In this document: in pieces, positions 56,183 through 64,000 of the stretch
How positions within the stretch are numbered: the stretch's first letter is position 1
Layout: each line of letters begins with the position of its first letter
From: Bordetella parapertussis
GTDB lineage: Bacteria; Bacteroidota; Bacteroidia; Chitinophagales; Chitinophagaceae
Length of the DNA: 64,000 nucleotides
Assembly: GCA_943331005.2 (NCBI GenBank)
Contig: CALQJX020000009.1
Coordinates: 1-64,000 of the forward strand
Direction: 5' to 3'
Program-made: the position numbers and the translations under genes
The notes under the pieces: model-generated
Told to the model about the DNA's origin: nothing
The model's input: the letters and a program-made list of their open reading frames with translations, nothing else
The model's database searches: none

Positions 56183-57652
56183 TTATTTAAAACTTTTTAT
56201 TAATTCTTCCGCAGCAATACGCCCAGAAATAAGCGCCGGCGGCACACCGGGTCCGGGCACGGTGAGCTGACCTGCATAGAACATATTCTTCAACTTGCGA
56301 TTGCGCAGTGTTGGCTTAAGTACGGCGGTCTGCATGAGCGTATTTGCAAGGCCATATGCATTGCCCCTGAAGGCGTGGTAATCTTTTACAAAATCGTTGA
56401 TACAATAACTCTTCTTGTAGACCACATGCTCTTTGATAGTTTCACCGCACAGATCTTCCATCCGCTTCATGATGCGATCGTAATGATGCTCACGCAGTTC
56501 TTCGGTATCCTGCAGTCCGGTAGCTATTGGCACCAGAATGAAGATATTCTCCATACCCGGAGGTGCTACAGACGGATCTGTTTTGGAAGGTGCACAAACA
56601 TAGAACAATGGATCTGTAGGCCATTGCGGATTTTCGTATATCTCGCGCGCATGTTTGTCGAGCGATGTGTCGAAAAAGAGGTTGTGATGAATGAGTTTCT
56701 TTATCTTTTTGTTTACCCCCATGTAGAATATGAGACAGGAAGGTGCAAAGGTCTTTTTGTCCCAATAAGAGGCAGGATAATTCCTGAATTCCGGATCGAG
56801 CAAAGACTGTTCTATATGATTGTAATCTCCGGTAGCTATAAGTCCATCTGCGGCAGCAGCACCATCAGCCATCTGCAAACCCGAAACCTTACTGCTTGTG
56901 GTATTGATGTGGCTGATCTCTGCATTGTTCCTGAACTGCACACCCATGGAACGAGCCAATTCTTCCATACCTTCTGCGATCTTCATCATACCGCCCTTTG
57001 GATACCATGTACCCAACGAAAGTGCAGCATAATTCATGAGCGTATAAAGTGCAGGTATCTGATTGGGCATAGCACCCAGAAAAAGCACCGGAAACTCCAT
57101 AAGCGCCCTGAGCCGTTCATCTTTGAAGTAGCCACGCACATGGCTACTTACCGACCTGAACACATGAAGGCGGGTAACACCCTTCATAACATCGTACTTC
57201 ATGAATTCTGTCCATGAATAAGAGGGTGTATAGACCAGGTGTTTCATTCCCACCTCGTACTTGAACTTGCCCTCTGCCATGAAGCGGCGCAGCTTATCTG
57301 TACTACCCGGCTCTATCCCCTCGAACATCTCTTCTATACCCTGCATAGTAGCCGGCAACTGCAACACATCGTCTTTTCCAAAAATTACCTGAAAGCCCGG
57401 ATCGAGCTGAAGCAGATCATAATAGTCAGAAGCAGACTTGCCAAATTGTGCAAAAAAGTTCTCGAAAATATCCGGCATCCAGTACCAGCTGGGCCCCATA
57501 TCGAAAATAAAACCCTGATCAGAGAACGACCTGGCCCTACCGCCATTAATAGCGTTCTTCTCGTATACAGTAACCTCATGCCCCGCTTTTGCCATGAAGC
57601 AAGCTGCAGACAAACCCGAAAAACCACTACCTATTATTGCTACTTTTTTCAA
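56183..57652 (-). CDS. crtI: Phytoene desaturase
   Basis: The 489-residue FAD-dependent CrtI-type enzyme desaturates phytoene to lycopene. The N-terminal FAD-binding motif is IIGSGFSGLSAACFMAKAG at residues 5-23, followed by EKNAINGGRARSF. The C-terminal CrtI signature is MFYAGQLTVPGPGVPPALIS. The length is typical (about 490). It follows the carH-like gene by 57 bp, and a -7 element (TAAATTTG at 57680-57673) suggests an extra internal promoter. Confidence 0.94.
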   Translation of the reverse strand: MKKVAIIGSGFSGLSAACFMAKAGHEVTVYEKNAINGGRARSFSDQGFIFDMGPSWYWMPDIFENFFAQFGKSASDYYDLLQLDPGFQVIFGKDDVLQLPATMQGIEEMFEGIEPGSTDKLRRFMAEGKFKYEVGMKHLVYTPSYSWTEFMKYDVMKGVTRLHVFRSVSSHVRGYFKDERLRALMEFPVLFLGAMPNQIPALYTLMNYAALSLGTWYPKGGMMKIAEGMEELARSMGVQFRNNAEISHINTTSSKVSGLQMADGAAAADGLIATGDYNHIEQSLLDPEFRNYPASYWDKKTFAPSCLIFYMGVNKKIKKLIHHNLFFDTSLDKHAREIYENPQWPTDPLFYVCAPSKTDPSVAPPGMENIFILVPIATGLQDTEELREHHYDRIMKRMEDLCGETIKEHVVYKKSYCINDFVKDYHAFRGNAYGLANTLMQTAVLKPTLRNRKLKNMFYAGQLTVPGPGVPPALISGRIAAEELIKSFK

Positions 57653-57672
57653 GAAAAACGTTTATTAAATTT

Positions 57673-57680
57673 CAAATTTA
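57673..57680 (-). promoter_or_regulatory. Possible internal promoter of crtI
   Basis: On the minus strand TAAATTTG (57680-57673) fits TAnnTTTG, 20 nt before the crtI start, in the 57-bp gap after the regulator gene. No -33 element is evident. Confidence 0.4.
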
Positions 57681-57709
57681 TCAGAACAAATATTTTTAGT
57701 CACACCCTA

Positions 57710-58582
57710 TCAGAGCCAATCGAAAATAGCATCTATGTTACTCAGATAAGCAACTTCAGGAAATCTGGTTCTTGCCGCATGTGGCAGACTACCTGCTATG
57801 AGTAATTTTGCGTTTTCAGCCAACTCAACATATCTCCTTATAAGCCCTAATGTTTCTTCTTCGGGTCTTGCAGCTACGAAAAATGTGAGCAAATATTGCG
57901 GGTTTTTCTTTTCAATGACATCATCCATACCATCTACCGGCACATCCTGGGCCAGATAAATTGTTTTGTAGCCGCGTGAACGAATAATATAATTGGCGAA
58001 CAATATAGCGACTTCATGCCACTCTCCCGGAGGGAGAAATAATAAAAAAGTTGTTTTTTGACCCGGCGATGGCGACAAACTATCTGTAGCAGACATGAGT
58101 TTGCGTTTGATAATAGCAGATGTAAAATGCTCCTGTACAGGCGCGGTTTTGTCAACTGTCCACAGAACGCCACTTTTCAGCAGGAAGGGATATATAATAT
58201 TGATCATTGTATCGAACAATCCCATTTTGAGTAAAGAAGCAGAAAAGACCTTTTCAAAACCTGCCTCATCAAAAGCGAGCATTGCCGCTATAAGATCATT
58301 TACATAACCGGCATAAAGTGCCTCTGTACTTACTGCCTCCTGTGTCTCTACCAGTACTTTCATCTCGCTCTCAGAGTAGGAAGCTATTTTTGATATTTTA
58401 TGCCCTTTTGAAAGCAGGGTTGTCACATTCAACAAACGCTTTACCTGTTCATCATCGTAAAACCTTCTGTTGGTATCCGTACGATTAGGGCAAATAAGAC
58501 TATATCTTTTTTCCCATATCCTGATGGTATGCGCCTTGATACCTGTCAATCTTTCAAGGTCGTTGATCTGATAAGTCTTCAT
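57710..58582 (-). CDS. carH: CarH-like MerR regulator with adenosylcobalamin-binding domain
   Basis: The 290-residue protein has a MerR-type DNA-binding domain at residues 1-70 (LERLTGIKAHTIRIWEKRY, then a wing with NRRFYDDEQV). A helical-bundle cobalamin cap domain (about 85-170) and a Rossmann B12-binding domain (about 175-285) follow. The cap has Trp141 with E151-H152, exactly the W-x9-EH signature of CarH photoreceptors. His189 in PPGEWHEVA can be the axial cobalt ligand. In the family, B12 tetramers repress carotenoid genes in the dark and fall apart in light. It is the first gene upstream of crtI on the same strand. The residues are seen, while light sensing is inference. Confidence 0.85.
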   Translation of the reverse strand: MKTYQINDLERLTGIKAHTIRIWEKRYSLICPNRTDTNRRFYDDEQVKRLLNVTTLLSKGHKISKIASYSESEMKVLVETQEAVSTEALYAGYVNDLIAAMLAFDEAGFEKVFSASLLKMGLFDTMINIIYPFLLKSGVLWTVDKTAPVQEHFTSAIIKRKLMSATDSLSPSPGQKTTFLLFLPPGEWHEVAILFANYIIRSRGYKTIYLAQDVPVDGMDDVIEKKNPQYLLTFFVAARPEEETLGLIRRYVELAENAKLLIAGSLPHAARTRFPEVAYLSNIDAIFDWL

Positions 58583-58631
58583 TTGTTTAATTTATTTTGA
58601 ACAAAGTTAAACAAAATTACAAAACCACCAA
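58582..58631 (-). promoter_or_regulatory. carH promoter with inverted repeat
   Basis: On the minus strand TTG (58631-58629), a 19-bp spacer and TAACTTTG (58609-58602) match the consensus. An overlapping -7 candidate TAATTTTG is at 58619-58612. Inverted repeats TTTGTTTAA (58582-58590) and TTAAACAAA (58607-58615) overlap the promoter and the leader, fitting autoregulation by a dimeric repressor such as the encoded CarH-like protein. Confidence 0.5.
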
Positions 58632-58834
58632 CGAGATGCTGTAAAATAAGTAACCTTTAACTAAGCCATAATAATCCACCACATAATCTACAGATATATT
58701 ATATTTACATTGTAAAATATGTACTGATCCGGCTTTAAGTTTCAAAGCACTAATGAACCGGGACTAAGATAAATATATGAAATGTAGCCGACTTTAAATC
58801 AATTGAATTTAATAAACTATAAAACTATACCAAC

Positions 58835-59218
58835 ATGAACGGTGAGGTAAATGCACTCAACTGGTTTGAAATACCAGCAAGTAACTTAGCAAGAGCTAAA
58901 AAATTCTACGAAACCATTTTCGAAATAGAAATGGGTGAAATGGAAATAATGGGCACTAAAATGGCCTTTTTCCCGTCAGAAGCAAAGAGCGGCAAAGTAT
59001 CGGGGGCAGTGGTGCAGGGCGAAATGTATCAACCAAGTCAGGAAGGTGCCAAAATATACCTGAATGGCAATCCGGACCTGAACAATGTGCTCAGCAAGAT
59101 AGTTGCAGCGGGCGGTTCTATACAAATGCCGAAGACGCATATATCGCCAGAGATAGGACACATGGCATTTTTTACAGATAGTGAAGGAAATGGTGTGGCA
59201 CTTCACTCCAATAAGTAA
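58835..59218 (+). CDS. VOC-superfamily (glyoxalase-like) protein
   Basis: The 127-residue protein folds as a single vicinal-oxygen-chelate unit. It shows LNWFEIPASNLARAKKFYE near the N-terminus, GAVVQGE, and the C-terminal GHMAFFTDSEGNGVALHS. Family members bind a metal and act as lyases, dioxygenases or resistance proteins. The length fits the short VOC type. The substrate is unknown. The gene is divergently transcribed from the carotenoid operon, separated by about 250 bp without another recognisable feature. Confidence 0.85.
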   Translation: MNGEVNALNWFEIPASNLARAKKFYETIFEIEMGEMEIMGTKMAFFPSEAKSGKVSGAVVQGEMYQPSQEGAKIYLNGNPDLNNVLSKIVAAGGSIQMPKTHISPEIGHMAFFTDSEGNGVALHSNK

Positions 59219-59224
59219 AAATAT

Positions 59225-59253
59225 ACTGGTAAATAGCACTGCTGTTTACCAGT
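59225..59253. terminator. Hairpin between the VOC and GT2 genes
   Basis: ACTGGTAAA (59225-59233) and TTTACCAGT (59245-59253) are perfect 9-bp arms. On the minus strand the stem is followed by ATATTTTTAC, so it mainly terminates the GT2 gene. It may also end the VOC gene transcript. Confidence 0.6.
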
Positions 59254-59274
59254 GTATCATATAAATAACAAAAG

Positions 59275-60030
59275 CTACTTTTGAGAATATTGCCTGATCT
59301 TAGTGTATTTGGCAAAGGAACTGTATGCCGACAAGCGACATATAACAAAACCATAAAAACCGTCCAGGAAACCGAGTTTCAGAAAATACTCGCTGAAAAA
59401 ATGCCAGAAGGGAGAAAAAATGATCTTAAGGATACCGGCACTTTTGCCCTGCTCTGCTGCTGCCAGTGCTGCCAGCTCCGAATACTTCTCGATCTTGCGC
59501 ATGTGCTCGCTGATACTTGCAAAACTGTAGTGAAGCAGATCACCTTTCAGAACACCTTCCTTATCATCCGGAGAATTCAGTTTCCAGAATTCGTGTACTT
59601 TTTTCTCCTCCCAGGCTCCCCTTGTGCGGTTATAGAGACGCCCCTGCAGGTCGGGGTACCAGCCACAATGGCGAATCCACCGGCCGCAATAGTTGGTAAG
59701 GCGAGGAATTCTGTATAGACTACAAACAGGTGCCGCTCCTAATGAGATAATACTGTTCTTGAGTTCCGGAGTCAGTTCTTCATCTGCGTCGAGTGATAGC
59801 ACCCACTCGTTGCGAGCAAGAGATGTGGCATAGTTTTTTTGCTGCGCATAACCATCGAAGGCACGGGAGACCACTTTAGCATTGTAAGAGGCAGCAATCT
59901 GCAAGGTTGCATCTGAGGAGTAGCTATCAACAATAATGATCTCATCGGCAATACCGGAGACAGAGCCCAGACAACGGTCCAGGTTCTTTTCTTCATTAAA
60001 TGTGATAATAACTATACTTACAGGCAACAT
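59275..60030 (-). CDS. Family-2 glycosyltransferase, LPS-core-like
   Basis: The 251-residue GT-A-fold enzyme has the N-terminal SIVIITFNEEKNLDRCL, a DSYSSDATL motif and the metal-binding LDADEEL near residues 80-86. It also has GRWIRHCGWYPDLQGRLYN and a C-terminal membrane-associated helix region (FSPFWHFFSEYFLKLGFLDG). It resembles LPS-core glycosyltransferases of the WaaE/KdtX type. The sugar donor is unknown. It probably acts at the inner leaflet of the cytoplasmic membrane. It is a single gene divergent from rplS. Confidence 0.88.
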   Translation of the reverse strand: MLPVSIVIITFNEEKNLDRCLGSVSGIADEIIIVDSYSSDATLQIAASYNAKVVSRAFDGYAQQKNYATSLARNEWVLSLDADEELTPELKNSIISLGAAPVCSLYRIPRLTNYCGRWIRHCGWYPDLQGRLYNRTRGAWEEKKVHEFWKLNSPDDKEGVLKGDLLHYSFASISEHMRKIEKYSELAALAAAEQGKSAGILKIIFSPFWHFFSEYFLKLGFLDGFYGFVICRLSAYSSFAKYTKIRQYSQK

Positions 60031-60230
60031 AATACGCGGGTAATGCTGTTTTGGGAACAGAAATCAGCGCGGTAAAAATAGAAATACATTAGCAGTAAAC
60101 ATTGCCGGATATAAATTATCTTTGAGCTGCCGGACTGCGCAACAAATAGGAGCTAACAAAATATATAATAAGGTGTTAGTAAAAATTAAAAAAAGATGTG
60201 ATTTTGATTTTTTAATTCCTTTAGTTTCCT

Positions 60231-60238
60231 TACCTTTG
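60231..60238 (+). promoter_or_regulatory. -7 element of rplS
   Basis: TACCTTTG at 60231-60238 extends to CAGTCC and is nearly identical to the rpsL promoter (CCTTACCTTTGCAsTCC shared). The leader to the ATG at 60262 is about 18 nt. A TTTTG lies 24 bp upstream, which is longer than the 19 bp seen at other promoters here. Confidence 0.65.
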
Positions 60239-60261
60239 CAGTCCGAAAAAAAATATAAAAA

Positions 60262-60633
60262 ATGGAAGCAGTAGCCTTTGTACACGAACAACTTACCGCG
60301 AAAAAGGAATTCCCTAAGTTTAAAGCCGGTGATAACATCACTGTCAACTATAAGATCGTTGAAGGAAATAAAGAGCGTATCCAGTCGTTCAAAGGCGACG
60401 TATTGAAGCGCCAGGGAACAGGTCACACTCAGACATTTACAGTACGTAAAATGTCGGATGGTGTAGGCGTAGAGCGTCTTTTCCCTTTGTATTCTCCGAA
60501 CATCGAATCGATCGTTCTGCACAAGTCTGGTCGCGTTCGTCGCGCTAAACTGTTCTATCTGCGCGAGCGTTCAGGTAAATCTGCACGTATCAAGGAGAAA
60601 AAACAGATACACGCTTCTGCAAAGAAAGCTTAA
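60262..60633 (+). CDS. rplS: 50S ribosomal protein L19
   Basis: The 123-residue protein matches L19 over its whole length. It shows [22 protein letters not shown] split over the N-terminal strand region, [34 protein letters not shown] and [25 protein letters not shown] near the C-terminus. It lies at the interface of the two ribosomal subunits. The partners trmD and rimM, often neighbours in other bacteria, are absent here. Confidence 0.96.
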   Translation: MEAVAFVHEQLTAKKEFPKFKAGDNITVNYKIVEGNKERIQSFKGDVLKRQGTGHTQTFTVRKMSDGVGVERLFPLYSPNIESIVLHKSGRVRRAKLFYLRERSGKSARIKEKKQIHASAKKA

Positions 60634-60657
60634 TCTCCTTATTCAAAATCTTTCAGA

Positions 60658-60690
60658 AAGGCCGTCCGATGAAAATCGGATGGCCTTCTT
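60658..60690 (+). terminator. Terminator of rplS
   Basis: AAGGCCGTCCGAT (60658-60670) pairs with ATCGGATGGCCTT (60675-60687), with one G-T wobble and a 4-nt loop. CTTGTTTT follows. Confidence 0.85.
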
Positions 60691-60908
60691 GTTTTGACTG
60701 CAAGTCTGAGAAGGTTGACACTAATATAAAGAGCAATCAGTTTAACGACTGTATCAGGCAACCTTCCGACTACCCCACTCTACTTCCAGCTAAAACAGCT
60801 AATTGCAGAATAATCATACTGAATGCTGCCCAATCGACTTACCAACAAGTTCAGGATACAGTTTTACAAGCAAAAAAATGATAGTACCAGTGAGGCGCTA
60901 ACTATAAA
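60691..60908. other. Intergenic region between rplS and the third giant gene
   Basis: About 220 bp between two terminators. A short open frame here overlaps the rplS terminator and has no supporting features. I see nothing else. Confidence 0.4.
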
Positions 60909-60945
60909 AGCGAGCGGCTTAGGGGGTATCCCTAAGCCGCTCGCT
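60909..60945 (-). terminator. Terminator of the third giant gene
   Basis: AGCGAGCGGCTTAGGG (60909-60924) and CCCTAAGCCGCTCGCT (60930-60945) are perfect 16-bp arms with a 5-nt loop. On the minus strand TTTTATAG follows. It lies 34 bp past the stop at 60979. Confidence 0.93.
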
Positions 60946-60978
60946 TCATTTGATCCATTGCCCTGAGGCTGAAAGCTA

Positions 60979-63900
60979 TTATTGCTGATAGTACAGTTTA
61001 GCTGTTTTTACAGATCCGTCTTCGAACCTGAACTGACATACATAAATACCAGCTGCAAGACCAGAAGGAAGAGATACAGCAGTAGACCTGTCGGTAATAG
61101 TATGCTCACTTACCAGTTTACCATCGAAAGTGAATATTGCAAATACACCATTCACATCAGACTCAACCGTGAATGCACCATTTGAAGGATTAGGGAACAT
61201 TCTGAAAGCAGCATCGCTTACGATCTCTGTTTCTGTAGCAACTCCCCTGCCTGCAAGCACATTCATATTTACTGTGCGTGAGCAACCATTTGCCATTGTA
61301 TATGAGATAACTGTAGCACCTGCACTGATACCAGACACAAGACCCGTGGTAGAAGTAGCACCAGAGATCGAAGTTGTAGTAGCCGGAGCCGCAACAGCAG
61401 CATTTGCGCTACTCCAGGTACCACCGGCAGTAGATGAGTTCAAGCTAACAGTACCACCCTGCGCAACACTTGTTGGACCAGTAATAGCAGCAGGTATGGC
61501 GTTAACAGTAACAGCCTTTACTTTGCGGCAACCGTTGGTAAGTGTGTAGCTGATATTGAAACCACCTGCCGAAAGACCGGTAACGACACCCGAAACAGAA
61601 CCGACTGAAGCTACAGTAGTAGGAGTTGAAGCCCAGATACCATCTGTAGTAGTGTTGGTATAGGTTTGCACAGCACCTACACATATAGTAGAAGGACCAC
61701 AGATAGGAGTAGGTGCAGGATTTACTGAAATGATGCGGGTAGTATAACATCCACTTGTAGGCACTTTGTAAGTGAGTGTTGCAGTACCTGCAGCAACGCC
61801 ATATGCAAGACCTGAAGTAGAACCTATAGTTACTACACTAACATTGCTGCTGGACCAGGTGGCACTTCCACCGATGGTACCAGTGTACAAGCTGCTCGAT
61901 TCTGTACAGAAAGCAGATGAACCTGTTATAGCAGCTGGCAGGTTATATACCTGAACAACAGCAGTATTGAATTTAGAAGGACTAACACGATAAGTAATAA
62001 TAGCAGAACCTACAGAAACCGCAGTAACAAGACCAGTTGCAGAATCGATAGTAGCACGCGCTGTATTGCTGCTGCTCCAAGTACCACCTGGTACCAGATG
62101 ACTAAGTGTAGAAGTTGTACCGGCACACAAGCTGAAATTACCTGTTATAGCCGCTACCGTCATAGCTTTAAGCGCGATACACCCCCCGCTGAGCCTGTAA
62201 GTAATTCTTGCAGTACCGCCATTCATACCGTTTATAACACCAGTTACAGAATTTACTGAAGCGATGCTGGAATTGCTGGTACTCCATGTACCACCTGCAG
62301 TAGCATCAGCGAGCGTAGTAGTATAACCTTTACACAGAACGCTATCGCCGGTAATAGCTGCCAGGCCGGAATAAACCGTAAGATTTGCAGTAGCAGCACA
62401 TCCGGTAGCGTTGGTGTATGAAATAGTAGTAGTACCAAGACCCATACTTGTAGCAACACCACTTGTAGCGTTGATAGTAGCAATAGCAGTATTACCACTT
62501 GTCCATGTACCACCGGTAGTAGCAGATGAAAGCGTAGTACCGATACCCAGACAAATATTGAAAGAAGATGCTGTAATAGTTTCAGGGAGCGGATTTACAG
62601 TGACACTATATGCCCTGTAGCAACCTGTAGACATTGTGTAAGAAATGATAGTATTACCAGCTGTCAGGGCAGTAGCAGCACCGGTAGATGCATTTACAGA
62701 TGCAACTGAAGGCTGAAAACTGCTCCAGTTACCACCAGAAGTGGCGCTGGCAAAAGTCTGAGTACCACCATTACAAATTGCTGATGCACCAGTAATAGCG
62801 GCAGGCGTCTGATTAACTGTGATCTCTTTAGTAACGTAACAACCAGAAGCCGCAACCTTATAAGAAATTACAGCAGTACCAGCAGAAAGGCCGTTGACCA
62901 TGCCTGAAGTAAGATTTGCTGAAGCTACAGCAGTGTCGCTGCTGGACCATGTTCCGCTACCACCTATTGTACTATACAATACTGTATAAGATTCTGTACA
63001 GATACCAGCCACACCGGTAATAGGTGTAGGATTGGCATAAGAGAAGAAGGTAACAGGAGCAAAGCAACCACCTGCTACAGTATAGCTGATCGTTACAGAA
63101 CCGGGAGTAACTGCAGTAACAACACCTGTATAAGCATCAACTGAAGCTATAGCAGCATTACTGCTACTCCAAACACCACCTGCATCAGGGTTACTGAGTG
63201 TTGATGTGAAACCTATACAAGCCTTAGCTGTACCGGTAATACCAGGAACTGTAGTACTTACAGTAACAGTATGCGTAGTATAAAAACAGCCTGAAGCAGA
63301 AGTATATGTAATTATAGATGTACCAAGACTTACTGAAGAAACTACACCTGTAGAAGCGTTCACTGTTGCCTGAGCAGGATTGCTGCTTGTCCAGGTACCA
63401 GCTGCGTCTACAATAGAAAGTGTAATGTTACCTCCCATACAAATTACATTTGAACCAGTGATAGCAACCGGAGTGATACCCACTGACACAACAAGTGTAG
63501 CAGCAGATGTACCGCAAGCATTAGAAACAGTATAAGAAATAGTAGTGGTACCATTTGCTACACCTGTAACAACACCATTTGTATCGACTGTAGCAGCTGC
63601 AACATTGGTGCTGCTCCACACACCACCCGAAACAGCATTGCTGAGTGCGATAGTAGAAGAAGGGCAAACCACAGTAGAACCTATAATTGAACCAGAAGAA
63701 GGAACCGTATTTACAGTAACAACCTGTGTAGTATTATCTGTACCACAACCGTTGGAAACTTCATAAGTAACGGTAGCGCTACCGCCGGTAATACCAGCTA
63801 CGACACCTGTAATACCTACAGTGGCTACAGAAGCATCGCTGGAGCTCCACACACCACCTGTAACGGCAGGGGTAAGTGAAGTAGTTGAAGAAATACAAGT

Positions 63901-64000
63901 AACAGAGCTACCTGATAATGCACCTGCATCCGGAAGCGGATCGACCGTAATATCGCGGGTAGCATATGCTGTACCGCACACACCAGTAATTGCATAGGAT
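60979..64000 (-). CDS. Third giant T9SS-secreted Ig-repeat protein, 3' part (open at the right edge)
   Basis: The frame is open from the stop at 60979 to the window end, giving at least 1,006 residues. It contains about 12 BIg2-like repeats of the same ~73-residue type as the other two giants. A T9SS type-A sorting domain follows (MFPNPSNGAFTVESD, GIYVCQF, ending LYYQQ). The sorting domain is more similar to that of the second giant than to the first. The apparent start at 63981 is an internal GTG, since the upstream codons read SYAITG, again repeat sequence. The N-terminus lies outside the window. Confidence 0.88.
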   Translation of the reverse strand, partial: SYAITGVCGTAYATRDITVDPLPDAGALSGSSVTCISSTTSLTPAVTGGVWSSSDASVATVGITGVVAGITGGSATVTYEVSNGCGTDNTTQVVTVNTVPSSGSIIGSTVVCPSSTIALSNAVSGGVWSSTNVAAATVDTNGVVTGVANGTTTISYTVSNACGTSAATLVVSVGITPVAITGSNVICMGGNITLSIVDAAGTWTSSNPAQATVNASTGVVSSVSLGTSIITYTSASGCFYTTHTVTVSTTVPGITGTAKACIGFTSTLSNPDAGGVWSSSNAAIASVDAYTGVVTAVTPGSVTISYTVAGGCFAPVTFFSYANPTPITGVAGICTESYTVLYSTIGGSGTWSSSDTAVASANLTSGMVNGLSAGTAVISYKVAASGCYVTKEITVNQTPAAITGASAICNGGTQTFASATSGGNWSSFQPSVASVNASTGAATALTAGNTIISYTMSTGCYRAYSVTVNPLPETITASSFNICLGIGTTLSSATTGGTWTSGNTAIATINATSGVATSMGLGTTTISYTNATGCAATANLTVYSGLAAITGDSVLCKGYTTTLADATAGGTWSTSNSSIASVNSVTGVINGMNGGTARITYRLSGGCIALKAMTVAAITGNFSLCAGTTSTLSHLVPGGTWSSSNTARATIDSATGLVTAVSVGSAIITYRVSPSKFNTAVVQVYNLPAAITGSSAFCTESSSLYTGTIGGSATWSSSNVSVVTIGSTSGLAYGVAAGTATLTYKVPTSGCYTTRIISVNPAPTPICGPSTICVGAVQTYTNTTTDGIWASTPTTVASVGSVSGVVTGLSAGGFNISYTLTNGCRKVKAVTVNAIPAAITGPTSVAQGGTVSLNSSTAGGTWSSANAAVAAPATTTSISGATSTTGLVSGISAGATVISYTMANGCSRTVNMNVLAGRGVATETEIVSDAAFRMFPNPSNGAFTVESDVNGVFAIFTFDGKLVSEHTITDRSTAVSLPSGLAAGIYVCQFRFEDGSVKTAKLYYQQ
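61260..64000 (-). repeat. Array of at least 12 Ig-like repeats (period ~219 bp), open at the right edge
   Basis: The 73-codon framework matches the arrays at 18.2-25.0 kb and 27.4-34.9 kb. The unit nearest the sorting domain lacks the first Cys (TSVAQGG), as does the last unit of the second giant. Those two genes therefore share a more recent origin (inference). Confidence 0.85.

Noticed and set aside
60669..60881. 70-codon open frame downstream of rplS
   Set aside because: It overlaps the rplS terminator, has no convincing ribosome site or domain and has an unusual composition.

Overview
The window looks like a chromosomal segment of a Bacteroidota bacterium, most likely an aerobic, pigmented, Chitinophagaceae-like member (family level is inference). 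The evidence is consistent. Promoters carry the Bacteroidota -7 element TAnnTTTG, several with a TTG/TTTG -33 element 19-20 bp upstream. Three giant secreted proteins carry type IX secretion (T9SS) C-terminal sorting domains. There is a fused E1 alpha/beta dehydrogenase, a short fold-III arginine decarboxylase and a Bacteroidota-type carotenoid cluster.

Layout. 1-4.7 kb: the 5' end of rpsL, a TonB-like protein with folC, then exbD, exbB and pfkA on the minus strand. 4.8-17.3 kb: mostly housekeeping and envelope genes (guaB, a Tat-exported class-V aminotransferase, a DUF885 lipoprotein, a beta-barrel protein, a queuosine-precursor transporter, rluD, yqgE, arginine decarboxylase, GNAT, a DMT exporter and a small secreted protein). 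17.4-36.5 kb: two giant minus-strand genes, each about 8-9.4 kb, built from about 31 and 34 copies of a ~73-residue Ig-like (BIg2-type) repeat with paired cysteines. The second has an RCC1-like N-terminal domain and is broken by a frameshift at a run of nine G. Between them lies a 1.4 kb gap holding the decayed ATPase domain of a histidine kinase. 37.1-46.2 kb: mtaB, the E1 gene coupled to mnmH and selD (selenium modification of tRNA), a YdeI-family gene, purM and a beta-barrel gene. 46.2-50.8 kb: a TPP riboswitch with terminator, then thiS-thiC-thiD-thiE-thiG; thiH/thiO and thiF are not in the cluster. 50.9-53.1 kb: small or uncharacterised genes, a repeat-rich gap and tRNA-Leu(CAG). 53.2-58.6 kb: a minus-strand carotenoid operon (carH-like regulator, crtI, crtB, idi, SRPBCC, crtZ, lycopene cyclase). 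58.8-60.7 kb: a VOC protein, a GT2 glycosyltransferase and rplS. 61-64 kb: the 3' part of a third giant repeat protein that runs off the window.

How the parts fit. The carotenoid operon is complete from IPP isomerisation through phytoene synthesis, desaturation, cyclisation and ring hydroxylation, so a zeaxanthin-type pigment is predicted. Its first gene keeps the W-x9-EH and His signature of adenosylcobalamin photoreceptors, which suggests light-controlled pigment synthesis. The giant genes make up about 20 kb of the window and are probably surface fibres or adhesins secreted by T9SS. The G9 tract in one of them could be a phase-variation switch or a sequencing error; this is the observation most worth testing.
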